Positions 9,156 through 18,784 of a stretch of 50,573 bases of DNA are shown here, piece by piece. The notes under the pieces are model-generated. The model worked only from the letters and a program-made list of their open reading frames with translations. It was not told the origin of the DNA and searched no databases. The DNA comes from Lachnospiraceae bacterium. GTDB lineage: Bacteria > Bacillota > Clostridia > Lachnospirales > Lachnospiraceae. Numbering within the stretch: position 1 is the stretch's first letter; each line of letters opens with the position of its first letter. Where the stretch lies: assembly GCA_017524035.1 (NCBI GenBank), contig JAFWUY010000124.1:1-50573 (forward strand), in the 5' to 3' direction. Both the position numbers and the translations under genes were made by a program.

Positions 9156-11303
9156 TTGGGCAAGCACGTTAAAAAAAGTTCAACAAATGAGGTGGGGAGA
9201 ATAAGACGCATGGTTCTGATAATCATCGGAATCCTGCTTAATGTTCTGTCCGCTTTTGTGATGAACAAATTGGGACTTCCTCTGTTCTTCGATACTTTGG
9301 GAACCATAGCTGTTTCCGCTTTGTGCGGTATGTTCCCCGGTATCATCACTGCCATTCTTACGAACATTTTCTGCATGGCATTCAATCCCTATTCAATGTA
9401 TTTTGCGTTCATTAACGCATCGGTTGCCGTATTTACTTCATATTACACTTCCAGGTATTCACTCAAAAAACCGGGAAGATTTGCCGTATTTGTTATTTCT
9501 GCTTCTGTTTTTGTCGGAATCACCAGCTCCGTTGTACAGTGGTTTCTGTTCAAAGGTGCCCAGCATGACCTTCTTGCCGATATGGCAAACGGCATATCTG
9601 AAGCTACCGAGATATCTGTCTTCAACGCAACCCTCATCACAAATGTTTTTCTCAATATCCTGGATAAGGGTATGGTTTCTCTGGTGGTTCTGGTACTTCT
9701 TGCTTTCATTCCCCATAAGTTTATCGATTCGGTAAGAGAGGTGGACTGGAAACAGAGACCACTGTCCGAAGAAGAGAAAGCATCCATAAAACAATTAAAG
9801 AAAAAGGTCAGACACTCCATTGAATCAAGGATCTATTTTACATTGATACTGGTATGTGTCTGGATCCTTATCGTTGTTGGAATCGTCGGATATAAGATCT
9901 TCTATGATAACGAGAAGGCGGAGAAAGAGACAAGCGCCTGGAATGCTGCCCGTTTTGCTGCCAGTATCATAGACGGTGACATGATAGATGAATATATCAG
10001 ACTCGGAGAAGATGCTCCGGGTTACAAGGAAACCCGGGATATGATGTACAAAATCTGGGAGACCGCGGGAGGTATCAAGTATCTGTATGCTCACACCGTA
10101 GAAGGTGATGAGTGCGTTTTTGTATTCGATCTTGACGTGCCGGGTGAGGAAGGAATGTATCTTCCCGGTGATGTTGAGCCCGTGGGAGAAGATTTTGTTC
10201 CGTACATTGATGATTTCAAAAACGGAAAGGAAGTCGGCCCTATAGAAGTCAGCACATTTTTCTCTCACATGTTCTCCGTCTATACTCCCGTGTTCGACAG
10301 CAAAGGCAATGTTGCCTGCTACGTGGGGGCTGATGTTTCGATCGATTATCTGTTTAACAGTATCATTGAGTACGTATATAAGATCGGTTTTATCCTTGCC
10401 GGGTTTATCATTCTCTTCCTTGCGGGAGGAATCAAATATACCAGGTATCTGACCGCATATCCCATCAGTACCATAACCCAGTGCCTTGACGGATTCGTTA
10501 ATGATGACGATTCACAGGAGCAGCTGGATCTTAATGTTAAAAGGCTGAGAAGACTTAATATCAAAACAGGGGACGAAGTCGAAAGGCTGTATCAGACCCT
10601 TTGTTCGATGACCATGGATCAGGCGGAAACCCTGAGAGACGTCAGAAGATTATCAGAGTCAACCGCACTGATGCAGGACGGTCTTATCATAACAATGGCG
10701 AACATGGTAGAAAGCCGTGACTCCGATACGGGCGAACATGTCCAGAAGACCGCGGAATATGTGAGAATCATTGCCGAGGGCTTAAGGGATAAGGGGTATT
10801 ATCCGGAGAAGATGACTCCCAAATTCATATCCGATGTGGTACGAAGCGCGCCTCTCCATGATGTGGGCAAGATCAATATCTCGGATAAGATCCTGAACAA
10901 GCCCGGAAAGCTCACGGATGAAGAATATGAGATCATGAAAACCCATACCACTTCCGGTAAGGAGATAATTGAACACGCAATAAACACTGTTCAGGGAGGA
11001 AGCTATCTCAAGGAAGCCAGGAATATGGCCGGATACCATCATGAAAGATGGGACGGCAAGGGTTATCCCGAGGGACTTCACGGTGAGGTGATACCTCTTG
11101 CGGCCCGTATCATGTCCGTAGCCGATGTGTTTGATGCACTTACTTCCAGAAGGATTTATAAACCTCCGTTCCCTCTTGAACAGGCTCTGGATATTCTCAG
11201 GCAGGGAGCCGGAACCCAGTTCGATCCCAAATGTGTGGAAGTGTTCATAGATGCACTTCCCGAAGTGAAGAAGGTACTCAGGAAGTATAATCAGGATGTT
11301 TGA
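9156..11303 (+). CDS. Membrane HD-GYP cyclic-di-GMP phosphodiesterase
   Basis: 715-residue sensor that probably hydrolyses cyclic di-GMP. Five to six N-terminal helices (about 17-190) resemble a small-ligand membrane sensor. A further helix (about 225-245), an extracytoplasmic Cache-like domain (about 250-400), another helix and a HAMP-like segment follow. The HD-GYP domain (about 510-700) keeps all signature residues: DTGEHV, LHDVGK (His568, Asp569), MKTHTTSG, YHHERWDGKGYP (GYP at 636-638) and VADVFDAL. The TTG start has a GGAAGG site. An ATG at 9210 with GGGGAG is an alternative, but it would remove the basic residues preceding the first helix. It overlaps the downstream kinase gene by 8 bp. 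Confidence 0.88.
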   Translation: MGKHVKKSSTNEVGRIRRMVLIIIGILLNVLSAFVMNKLGLPLFFDTLGTIAVSALCGMFPGIITAILTNIFCMAFNPYSMYFAFINASVAVFTSYYTSRYSLKKPGRFAVFVISASVFVGITSSVVQWFLFKGAQHDLLADMANGISEATEISVFNATLITNVFLNILDKGMVSLVVLVLLAFIPHKFIDSVREVDWKQRPLSEEEKASIKQLKKKVRHSIESRIYFTLILVCVWILIVVGIVGYKIFYDNEKAEKETSAWNAARFAASIIDGDMIDEYIRLGEDAPGYKETRDMMYKIWETAGGIKYLYAHTVEGDECVFVFDLDVPGEEGMYLPGDVEPVGEDFVPYIDDFKNGKEVGPIEVSTFFSHMFSVYTPVFDSKGNVACYVGADVSIDYLFNSIIEYVYKIGFILAGFIILFLAGGIKYTRYLTAYPISTITQCLDGFVNDDDSQEQLDLNVKRLRRLNIKTGDEVERLYQTLCSMTMDQAETLRDVRRLSESTALMQDGLIITMANMVESRDSDTGEHVQKTAEYVRIIAEGLRDKGYYPEKMTPKFISDVVRSAPLHDVGKINISDKILNKPGKLTDEEYEIMKTHTTSGKEIIEHAINTVQGGSYLKEARNMAGYHHERWDGKGYPEGLHGEVIPLAARIMSVADVFDALTSRRIYKPPFPLEQALDILRQGAGTQFDPKCVEVFIDALPEVKKVLRKYNQDV

Positions 11304-14300
11304 TATTACGAAACCGTTCGGAAAATCCAATATTCTAAAGTCCCTGTCATTCTGCACTGCGGCAGCTGTGCTGGCGACCGCATTCCTTTTCCCGCTGAAG
11401 AGTACCGCATCAAATGTGACGTCATCCTATACTCTTTCCGATACGGGGCGCAGTTTTAGCGGCGGCGGGTATTCCGCATCGGGACAGATCGAAGGAGCCG
11501 GTTATTCCGCTGCAGTATACGATTCCTCCAACGGGCTTCCCACATCAGATGCCAATTATATCCTCTGCTCATCCGACGGATATGTCTGGATAGGAAGCTA
11601 CAGCGGTATCATACGTTACGACGGCAGCAATTTTGTCAGGATGGACACATCCGGCGGCCTTACCAGCGGAAGAGGATTATTCGAGGATTCTCTTCATCGT
11701 ATCTGGGTTGCGACCAACGATAACGGAGTTGTTCTGCTTGAAGGAGAAGAGAGTACTCATTATACATACAAAGAGGGACTTCCGTCCTCATCCGTCCGCT
11801 GTTTTGAGGAAGACGGAAACGGAAACATTCTCATAGGAACAACGTCCGGACTCGCGTACGTGGATCCGGACAAGAACCTTATGACCATTGATGATGACAG
11901 GCTGGACAGTGAAACGGTCATCAGACTGTCTGCGGACCTGGAAGGCACGGTTTTTGGCGTGACCAAGAGCGGTCATATATTCTCTGTCAAGGATCTCACG
12001 GTTACAAGTGTACTTGATTGCAGTGATCTGGGAACGGACAAGATCACGATGATCTGTTCCGATCCGCTCAGGAGCGGATATGTCTATATCGGAACGTCGG
12101 AAGGCGTCATATATCATGGACGGTTCGGTGATTTCAGGATCAATATGAAGAGGATCTATTGTTCGCCTCTTACCAGCATTCAGTGGATCAGTTATGAATG
12201 CGGCAAGCTCTGGGTGTCTTCCCAGACTGTGTCGGGATATCTGGATGAAGATTACAGATTTAATGTGCTGGATGATCTTCCGGTAGACAGCGCCATAGAG
12301 ATGATGACATCCGATTATCAGGGGAATCTGTGGTATGCTTCCTCAACACTGGGTGTCATGAAGGTTGTGACCAACAACTTTGTGAATATCACGAAGAATG
12401 CGGGCATTGACTGCGAAGTGGTGAATGCAACATGTTTATACAGGGATCGGCTTTACATAGGCACGGGTAACGGACTGTATGTTTTGAACAGCAGAGGCGA
12501 GCCTGTAAATAACGCTATAACGGATTATCTTGCCGGCTGCAGGATCAGATGTATAACCGCGGATTCAAAAGGTAACCTGTGGTTTGCAGTATATAATCAC
12601 GATCTTGGAGTGGTATGTCTTAAAAACAGCGGAAGGATAATCAATTTTACCACGGAAGACGGTCTTCCCAGCAATGAGATCAGATGTGTGGTCGAAAGCT
12701 CTGCAGGATCGATCCTGGTAGGCTCTAACGGTGGCTTTGCCGAGATCAGCGATTTCGAAGTTACAAGAGTTGTCGGAGAATCGGAAGTGGTCAAAAACCC
12801 TGTATTCCTTACCGTTGCGGAAGGTAATTACGGGCTGATCTATGTCGGAACCGACGGTGACGGAATATATCAGATAGCTCAGGATCATGTTGAAAAGCTG
12901 GGACGTGATGACGGACTGACCAGTGATGTCGTCATGAGGATCAGATATGATGATACAAGGGATCTGTACTGGATCATCACATCCAACTCGATCCAGTATA
13001 TCAGGGACGGAAAGATCAAAACCGTCTCTTCATTCCCGTACAACAATAATTACGATATTTATTTCGATGACAAGGATAATGCGTGGATCCTTTCATCCTA
13101 CGGAGTATACTGTGTCAGGATCGATGATATGCTGAGTGACAGCATCACCGAATTCGACCTTTATACCAATGCCAACGGACTCACTTCCACACCCACCAGC
13201 AATTCCTACAGTGCCCTGGATGATAACGGCAATCTGTATATTTCCGGAAGGGACGGAGTAAGCTGCGTTAATATAAACAATTATTTCCAGGGCGATGTGG
13301 ACGTAAAGGTTGCACTGGATTATATACTCTGCGATGACGAGAGGATACTTCCGGATGAAAACGGAAGATATACCATACCTGCTTCCGACGGACGTATCGT
13401 CATCAGCACTTCCGTAATGGATTATTCGATGACCAATCCGCTGGTTCATGTGTATCTGGAAGGAAGCGATGATAACGGTATCACAGCATACAGGAATAAT
13501 CTGTCATCTCTTGAATATACAAGATTAAAATACGGAAAATATACTCTTCATATTCAGATACTTGATTCAAGAACCGGACAGGTACGCATGGACCGTACAT
13601 ATGAAGTGGTCAAAAAGCCCAGGCTCACCGAGCTTTTGTTCACTCAGCTTCTTGTGATATTTGTCCTGATCATTATCTCTGCATTTGTGGTCTGGAGGAT
13701 AATCAAGATCACCTTCATCAGAAGGCAGTATGACGAGATCCGTAAGGCTAAGGAGGATGCCGAAAGGGCCAACAGTGCGAAGAGCAGATTCCTCGCCAAT
13801 ATGAGTCACGAAATAAGAACTCCCATCAATACCATCATGGGCATGGATGAGATGATACTCAGGGAGGATGCCGAGGGAGTTCCCAAGAATTATTTCCTCA
13901 GCATCATCAATTATGCCCTGGATATAAGGAATGCTTCGGAATCGCTTCTCGGACTCATTAACGACCTGCTTGATATGTCCAAGATAGAATCCGGTAAGAT
14001 GCATCTTGTGGAGCAGGATTATGATGTGCAGAATCTTTTGAGCTCCATCGTATCCATGATCAGGGTAAGAAGTCTTGAGAAGGATCTTAACTTTGACGTA
14101 TCGGTCGATGAGATCATACCGAAAAAGCTGTTTGGCGATTCGGGAAAGATAAAACAGATAGTGTTGAATCTTCTTACGAATGCCGTAAAGTATACTGAGA
14201 GCGGCGGATTTTCTCTTAATGTTAGTCTTGAATCCCGTTCCGATGACCGGATAACGCTGGTATTTTCCGTCAAGGATACCGGTATCGGAATACGTAAGGA

Positions 14301-15555
14301 GGATATGGACAAGCTCTTCTCGGCATATGAAAGATTTGATGAAGAGAAGAATTACGAAGTTCAGGGAACCGGTCTGGGATTGGATATATCCCGAAGATTT
14401 GCGGAGCTTCTTGGAGGAGAACTTACCTGTAAGAGCGAATACGGAGTCGGGTCGGAGTTTACTCTTGTCGTCTCCCAGAAGATAATAGACGATACACCCA
14501 TAGGTATATTTAACGAACATGCGGAAAGCGAAGCCAAGGGTCCTTATGTGCCCAAGTTTGTCGCTCCGGATGCCGATGTTCTTGTGGTTGATGACAATCC
14601 GATGAATCTTAATGTCATCAAAGGACTTCTCAAGTCCACCAAGGTATTCGTGACCACAGCCGAGAGCGGGGAAGAGTGTATCGAGAAGATCAAGAACAAT
14701 ACGTACAATGTTGTTCTGCTCGATCATATGATGCCGGGTATGGACGGCATTGAGACTCTTGAGAAGATAAGGAGCTTTGCACCGGATCTTCCCGTGTATG
14801 CCCTTACCGCCAATGCCGCAGCCGGTGAGGAGTTCTACACATCCAAAGGGTTCAACGGATATCTTTCCAAGCCGATCGATTCCGCAACTCTTGAAAGGGC
14901 GATAATGCAGCATATCCCCGAGCATATGATGTTAAAGAATGACGAAAACGCAGGTTTCACCGAGCTTACGGAAATTCCAGATAATATGCAGTGGATCTAT
15001 GATACCGAAGGCATCGATGTTGTCGAGGGAATCAAGAATTCGGGCGGTATTTCATCCTACATATTCTCGCTTAACCTCTTCTATGACACGATCGATGATA
15101 ATGCCAGGGTTATAAAGGATTCACTTGAAGCGGATAACCTGAGACTGTATACCATTAAGATTCATGCTCTGAAAACATCTTTAAGGATAATAGGTGCGAC
15201 AGAGCTTTCCGCTTTGGCCGAAAAGCTTGAATCTGCAGGAAACAGCGCCGATATGGATTTCATTAACGAGAATCATCCGGGGTTCTTTGATGAGTATCTG
15301 AAGTTCAAGGATAAGTTCAAGGCACTCAGGGAAACCGAGGATGAAACCGAAAAGGAAATGATCCCCGATTCCGAACTGAAGGGGGCATTTGATGCACTCA
15401 GGGATGTCATACCTCAGATGGATTATGATTCGGTAGAGATGATACTTGATGGTCTGTGTGATTATAAACTTCCCGAAGAAGTGCAGGACAAGGTAGAAAA
15501 ACTGCGGACTTACCTTAAGACCTTTGACTGGGAGAAGATGGAGGAACTTGTATGA
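11296..15555 (+). CDS. Propeller-type hybrid sensor histidine kinase with REC and HPt domains
   Basis: 1419-residue one-piece phosphorelay. A signal peptide or anchor lies at about 15-40. An extracytoplasmic two-component beta-propeller follows, with recurrent GLP/GLT...VWIG-type motifs (for example GLPTSDANYILCSSDG, GLPSSSVRC, GLPSNEIRC, GLTSDVV). Next come a Y_Y_Y-like domain (about 690-770), a transmembrane helix (about 775-800), HisKA with His838 (NMSHEIRTP), HATPase with GTGLGLDIS, a receiver with Asp1143 (LLDHMMPGMDG), and a C-terminal HPt with His1290 (IHALKTS). No DNA-binding domain is present, so output must go through partners, most simply the next gene. Such reg_prop kinases are best known in Bacteroidetes, where they sense glycans; the ligand here is unknown. 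Confidence 0.9.
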   Translation: MFDITKPFGKSNILKSLSFCTAAAVLATAFLFPLKSTASNVTSSYTLSDTGRSFSGGGYSASGQIEGAGYSAAVYDSSNGLPTSDANYILCSSDGYVWIGSYSGIIRYDGSNFVRMDTSGGLTSGRGLFEDSLHRIWVATNDNGVVLLEGEESTHYTYKEGLPSSSVRCFEEDGNGNILIGTTSGLAYVDPDKNLMTIDDDRLDSETVIRLSADLEGTVFGVTKSGHIFSVKDLTVTSVLDCSDLGTDKITMICSDPLRSGYVYIGTSEGVIYHGRFGDFRINMKRIYCSPLTSIQWISYECGKLWVSSQTVSGYLDEDYRFNVLDDLPVDSAIEMMTSDYQGNLWYASSTLGVMKVVTNNFVNITKNAGIDCEVVNATCLYRDRLYIGTGNGLYVLNSRGEPVNNAITDYLAGCRIRCITADSKGNLWFAVYNHDLGVVCLKNSGRIINFTTEDGLPSNEIRCVVESSAGSILVGSNGGFAEISDFEVTRVVGESEVVKNPVFLTVAEGNYGLIYVGTDGDGIYQIAQDHVEKLGRDDGLTSDVVMRIRYDDTRDLYWIITSNSIQYIRDGKIKTVSSFPYNNNYDIYFDDKDNAWILSSYGVYCVRIDDMLSDSITEFDLYTNANGLTSTPTSNSYSALDDNGNLYISGRDGVSCVNINNYFQGDVDVKVALDYILCDDERILPDENGRYTIPASDGRIVISTSVMDYSMTNPLVHVYLEGSDDNGITAYRNNLSSLEYTRLKYGKYTLHIQILDSRTGQVRMDRTYEVVKKPRLTELLFTQLLVIFVLIIISAFVVWRIIKITFIRRQYDEIRKAKEDAERANSAKSRFLANMSHEIRTPINTIMGMDEMILREDAEGVPKNYFLSIINYALDIRNASESLLGLINDLLDMSKIESGKMHLVEQDYDVQNLLSSIVSMIRVRSLEKDLNFDVSVDEIIPKKLFGDSGKIKQIVLNLLTNAVKYTESGGFSLNVSLESRSDDRITLVFSVKDTGIGIRKEDMDKLFSAYERFDEEKNYEVQGTGLGLDISRRFAELLGGELTCKSEYGVGSEFTLVVSQKIIDDTPIGIFNEHAESEAKGPYVPKFVAPDADVLVVDDNPMNLNVIKGLLKSTKVFVTTAESGEECIEKIKNNTYNVVLLDHMMPGMDGIETLEKIRSFAPDLPVYALTANAAAGEEFYTSKGFNGYLSKPIDSATLERAIMQHIPEHMMLKNDENAGFTELTEIPDNMQWIYDTEGIDVVEGIKNSGGISSYIFSLNLFYDTIDDNARVIKDSLEADNLRLYTIKIHALKTSLRIIGATELSALAEKLESAGNSADMDFINENHPGFFDEYLKFKDKFKALRETEDETEKEMIPDSELKGAFDALRDVIPQMDYDSVEMILDGLCDYKLPEEVQDKVEKLRTYLKTFDWEKMEELV

Positions 15556-16310
15556 TAAGGTCCAGAATGATCTTTACGGCAGAAAAAGAAAACTTTCTGA
15601 CCAGGGTCCTTGTTAAGAAAGCAAAAGACGCAGGGGTGGATTGCAGATTTGTTGGCTGCAGTGTAAATGATATTAATTCCGCACTGGAGGATGTTGTTCT
15701 TATAGTTCTTTTTCTTGATGACAATACCCAGCCCGGAAAGGATATCCTCTTTTACCTCAAGGATCTGATGGAGGAGAAGGATGTCCGTATGATCGTTATC
15801 GGTGATCATAACGATGTGAAATTCGTAACTGACAATATGCCCGGAGATCTTATCATTTCCACCTTTACCAGACCTGTGGATAATGAGATGTATGTAAAGG
15901 CCATAACCGGATACATCAGTATGCATGAATCCGGAGAATTTAAAAAGAGCATCCTGATAGTTGACGATGACCCGAATTATCTGGCTCTCGTAAGAGAATG
16001 GCTCCGCGGAACTTATAAGGTGTTTATGGCCAATTCGGGACTTCAGGCCATAAAATGGCTTGGGAAGAACAGGGTCGATCTGATACTTCTGGATCATGAA
16101 ATGCCGGTAACAAGCGGCCCCCAGGTTCTTGAAATGCTCAGAAGCGACGAAGAGACCAAATCGATCCCGGTTATGTTTCTTACCGGAAAGGGTGATAAGG
16201 ACAGCGTTATGTCCGTTGTATCACTCAAGCCCGAAGGTTATTTCCTTAAGAATATACAGAAAGATGAGCTGCTCCAGAAACTCAGCGATTATTTTGTAAT
16301 GCATAAATAA
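15552..16310 (+). CDS. Double-receiver response regulator without DNA-binding output
   Basis: 252-residue protein. Residues 1-125 fold like a receiver domain in outline but lack the acidic pair and a clear phospho-Asp. Residues 130-250 form a complete receiver: IVDDDPN, phospho-acceptor Asp181 in LLDHEMP, Thr in FLTGKGD and Lys in YFLKN. No output domain follows. It starts inside the stop of the hybrid-kinase gene (ATGA) and precedes the second HD-GYP-type gene, so it probably relays phosphate from the HPt domain or titrates it, and may bind one of the HD-GYP proteins. Confidence 0.85.
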   Translation: MIRSRMIFTAEKENFLTRVLVKKAKDAGVDCRFVGCSVNDINSALEDVVLIVLFLDDNTQPGKDILFYLKDLMEEKDVRMIVIGDHNDVKFVTDNMPGDLIISTFTRPVDNEMYVKAITGYISMHESGEFKKSILIVDDDPNYLALVREWLRGTYKVFMANSGLQAIKWLGKNRVDLILLDHEMPVTSGPQVLEMLRSDEETKSIPVMFLTGKGDKDSVMSVVSLKPEGYFLKNIQKDELLQKLSDYFVMHK

Positions 16311-16334
16311 AATGCCCGGCAGAGGTGCCTGCGG

Positions 16335-18704
16335 ATGTTTGAGCTTATAAGAACACATCAATTGAATATTATGCTGTGTCTTTGCGCCATATGCGTGATG
16401 ATCGCTATTCTTCTTGCGTTTACGAAGTTCCTTCCCATTCGCCGCAAGATGTGTCTGATCTATATGGAGATATGTGCGACCTTGCTTCTGTATTTCGACA
16501 GGCTGGCCTACGTTTATTCCGGTGATACGTCAGGGACCGGCTACATCATGGTAAGGGTTTCCAATTTTGCCGTTTTTTTCCTTACCTCCGCTGTTGTATT
16601 TATCTTTAACGGATATCTCAGGGAATCCGTATTCAGCGATATGAATCTTAAGTCATTGCCCAAGAGACTTATCGCAGTCTCGGGTGCGTCCGTCCTTGGA
16701 ATGCTTCTCTCCGTGATTTCCGCATTTACCGGTCTGTATTATTACTTTGACGAGATGAACAGATATCACAGGGGACCGGGATTTCTGTTATGCTACATAG
16801 TTCCGGTACTCTGTCCCATTATCCAGTACACCTGCATCTTCGAATACCGGAAGAAGATCAGACATTATATTTATATTGCACTGACTCTGTATATCTTCAT
16901 GCCCATAGCGGTGGGAATACTTCAGATATTCACCTATGGTCTTTCCATTGTAAATATGGCAATGGTTGTTGTGTCGATTCTTTTGTATATATTTACTTAT
17001 CTGGATGTTAACGAAGAGGTGGTAAGGGTTCATAAACTCGAGATGAAGAATCTCATTGAGGAAAGAAAGACCATGAAACACCTTTTTGATCAGACAGCCA
17101 GGGCGTTCATGCATGCTCTTGATTCAAGGGATGAATACACAGTCGGCAGATCCGAAAAACTGGCTGATATCTCGCGAATGATCGCGGAAGAAAGCGGGTT
17201 TGATGAGAAAAAGTGTGATGAGGTTTATTATGCGGCCCTTCTGAGTGATATCGGAATGGTGACAATGCCCGATTCTGTATATGAAGACACGGAATCACCC
17301 GACGATGACGACCAGCAGCTGATCAGGAAAAAGCCCGTCTTTTCGGCCGATATACTTGCGGCTATCAATGAATATCCTTACCTGTCGGAAACCGCAAGAT
17401 ATGTGAATGAAAGATATGACGGAACCGGTTATCCGGAAGGATTATCAGGCAAGAATATTCCCGATTATGCCAGAGTGATCGCCGTTGCGGATGCTTATGT
17501 TAAGTTTGCTTCCGTTGGAAAGAATCACAATCCGCTTCCGGCACCGATCATCAGAGAGGAATTTCTGAAGAATGCCGGGACGGTCTATGATCCCGATTAT
17601 TCCTCCGCACTGGTCGCGATGCTCGATTCCGGGAAGATATTGCCCATCACCGGAGTGGATGACAATAAAGAATCCGACCTGGAAGACGAGATAACCTGCG
17701 ATGACTACAGAGAACATGTCTCTACCGGAGTCAGGCTCAGGAATAATATGATACGCATCACGTTCAAATGTGAGCTTGAGACCGGCGACAGAGCGGATTT
17801 CAGTATGCCTTCCCTTATCCTTTTTGATTCATATGACAGACGTGTTCACTCCAATCCCCAGACCGTCGAGGATTATCACTATATTGAATACGGTGAGATC
17901 TGGTTCGACGGACACTTCATATCAACGGAAGCAAGAGCGATGCAGAGGAATGCTGTCGTAACCCTGGAGGAATCGATTCCCGGAGCGGAGTATATTGTTA
18001 CCTCCATCAGATATGAGGATCATGTCAAGGTATATACCGAATTCGGCGATGATAAACATGAATTTACGGTGGTACTCCCGGACCGTTCCAAGGCATTTTA
18101 TATCGGCCTTACGGGAGAACATTGCAGGCTTTATGATATCAGCGTAACTCCTGTAAGGGATTCACGTGATGATGATATTGAGAAGATAGCTGAAGAGATA
18201 GGTTATATCGACAGGATCGAATCCGACCTGCCCAATGTTCAGATCGATCGTCCGATGTCGGCTTCAACAGCCGGTATCAGGATAGATGACAGGCTGCATC
18301 TTGAGTTCCATTCCATGAGTCTTCCTTCATCGAGTCTGGTATGGCATTGCCCGTACATAATCCTGTATTATTCCGATGATGAGAAGGTAAACGGTAAGGG
18401 ATATACCGAGTATGCTGTGATTAAACTTAACGGTGAGATCACTTCCGATGAGAGTCTCTGCAGCAATACCTTTGAAATGAAGAAAAAGTCAAACTTCCCC
18501 GGATGGAATGAATGGAAGATATTCAATAAGAAGGGGCTGGAGTATTCAGTGGAGTTCGTAAAGAAAGGCAATAAGCTGACTCTGATAACGGATACCCTGG
18601 GCATCAGCATAGAAAACTTAACAACGGTCAAAAGCGGCAAGGGTAATATCTATGCCGCCGTATCCGGAGACCAGGTTGCCATCACCGATATCCGCATCGG
18701 ATAA
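16335..18704 (+). CDS. Seven-helix protein with degenerate HD-GYP domain and beta-rich C-terminus
   Basis: 789-residue membrane protein. Seven hydrophobic segments span about 8-225, followed by a short coiled linker and an HD-GYP-like domain (about 255-420). The GYP loop is kept (RYDGTGYPEGL, GYP 365-367), but the metal ligands are replaced. The first His is Arg272, the HD pair is Ser304-Asp305, the HP histidine is Lys333, and the HH pair is Val357-Asn358. Phosphodiesterase activity is therefore unlikely. The C-terminal ~350 residues contain two beta-rich regions with no family I recognise. It ends the signalling operon 24 bp after the double-receiver gene and may act as a receptor or partner for the active enzyme. 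Confidence 0.82.
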   Translation: MFELIRTHQLNIMLCLCAICVMIAILLAFTKFLPIRRKMCLIYMEICATLLLYFDRLAYVYSGDTSGTGYIMVRVSNFAVFFLTSAVVFIFNGYLRESVFSDMNLKSLPKRLIAVSGASVLGMLLSVISAFTGLYYYFDEMNRYHRGPGFLLCYIVPVLCPIIQYTCIFEYRKKIRHYIYIALTLYIFMPIAVGILQIFTYGLSIVNMAMVVVSILLYIFTYLDVNEEVVRVHKLEMKNLIEERKTMKHLFDQTARAFMHALDSRDEYTVGRSEKLADISRMIAEESGFDEKKCDEVYYAALLSDIGMVTMPDSVYEDTESPDDDDQQLIRKKPVFSADILAAINEYPYLSETARYVNERYDGTGYPEGLSGKNIPDYARVIAVADAYVKFASVGKNHNPLPAPIIREEFLKNAGTVYDPDYSSALVAMLDSGKILPITGVDDNKESDLEDEITCDDYREHVSTGVRLRNNMIRITFKCELETGDRADFSMPSLILFDSYDRRVHSNPQTVEDYHYIEYGEIWFDGHFISTEARAMQRNAVVTLEESIPGAEYIVTSIRYEDHVKVYTEFGDDKHEFTVVLPDRSKAFYIGLTGEHCRLYDISVTPVRDSRDDDIEKIAEEIGYIDRIESDLPNVQIDRPMSASTAGIRIDDRLHLEFHSMSLPSSSLVWHCPYIILYYSDDEKVNGKGYTEYAVIKLNGEITSDESLCSNTFEMKKKSNFPGWNEWKIFNKKGLEYSVEFVKKGNKLTLITDTLGISIENLTTVKSGKGNIYAAVSGDQVAITDIRIG

Positions 18705-18724
18705 GAAACATTTCGGTCTGAAAA

Positions 18725-18753
18725 ACAGTCGCAGGGATTTTCCCTGCGACTGT
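18725..18753. terminator. Shared hairpin terminator between convergent genes
   Basis: A perfect 13-bp stem (ACAGTCGCAGGGA) with a 3-nt TTT loop lies between the two facing genes. On the - strand it is followed by TTTTTCAG, a fair U-tract, so it should terminate the activase gene best. On the + strand the tail is CTGTTTA, so termination there is weaker. Confidence 0.8.
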
Positions 18754-18784
18754 CTGTTTATGATATGTACTTTGTGAACCGTAT

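Noticed and set aside
13567-14925. Long - strand open frame (452 codons) opposite the hybrid kinase
   Set aside because: It is a shadow of the kinase HisKA/HATPase/REC coding region in an antisense frame, with no ribosome-binding site or recognisable motif; the + strand frame has unmistakable domains.
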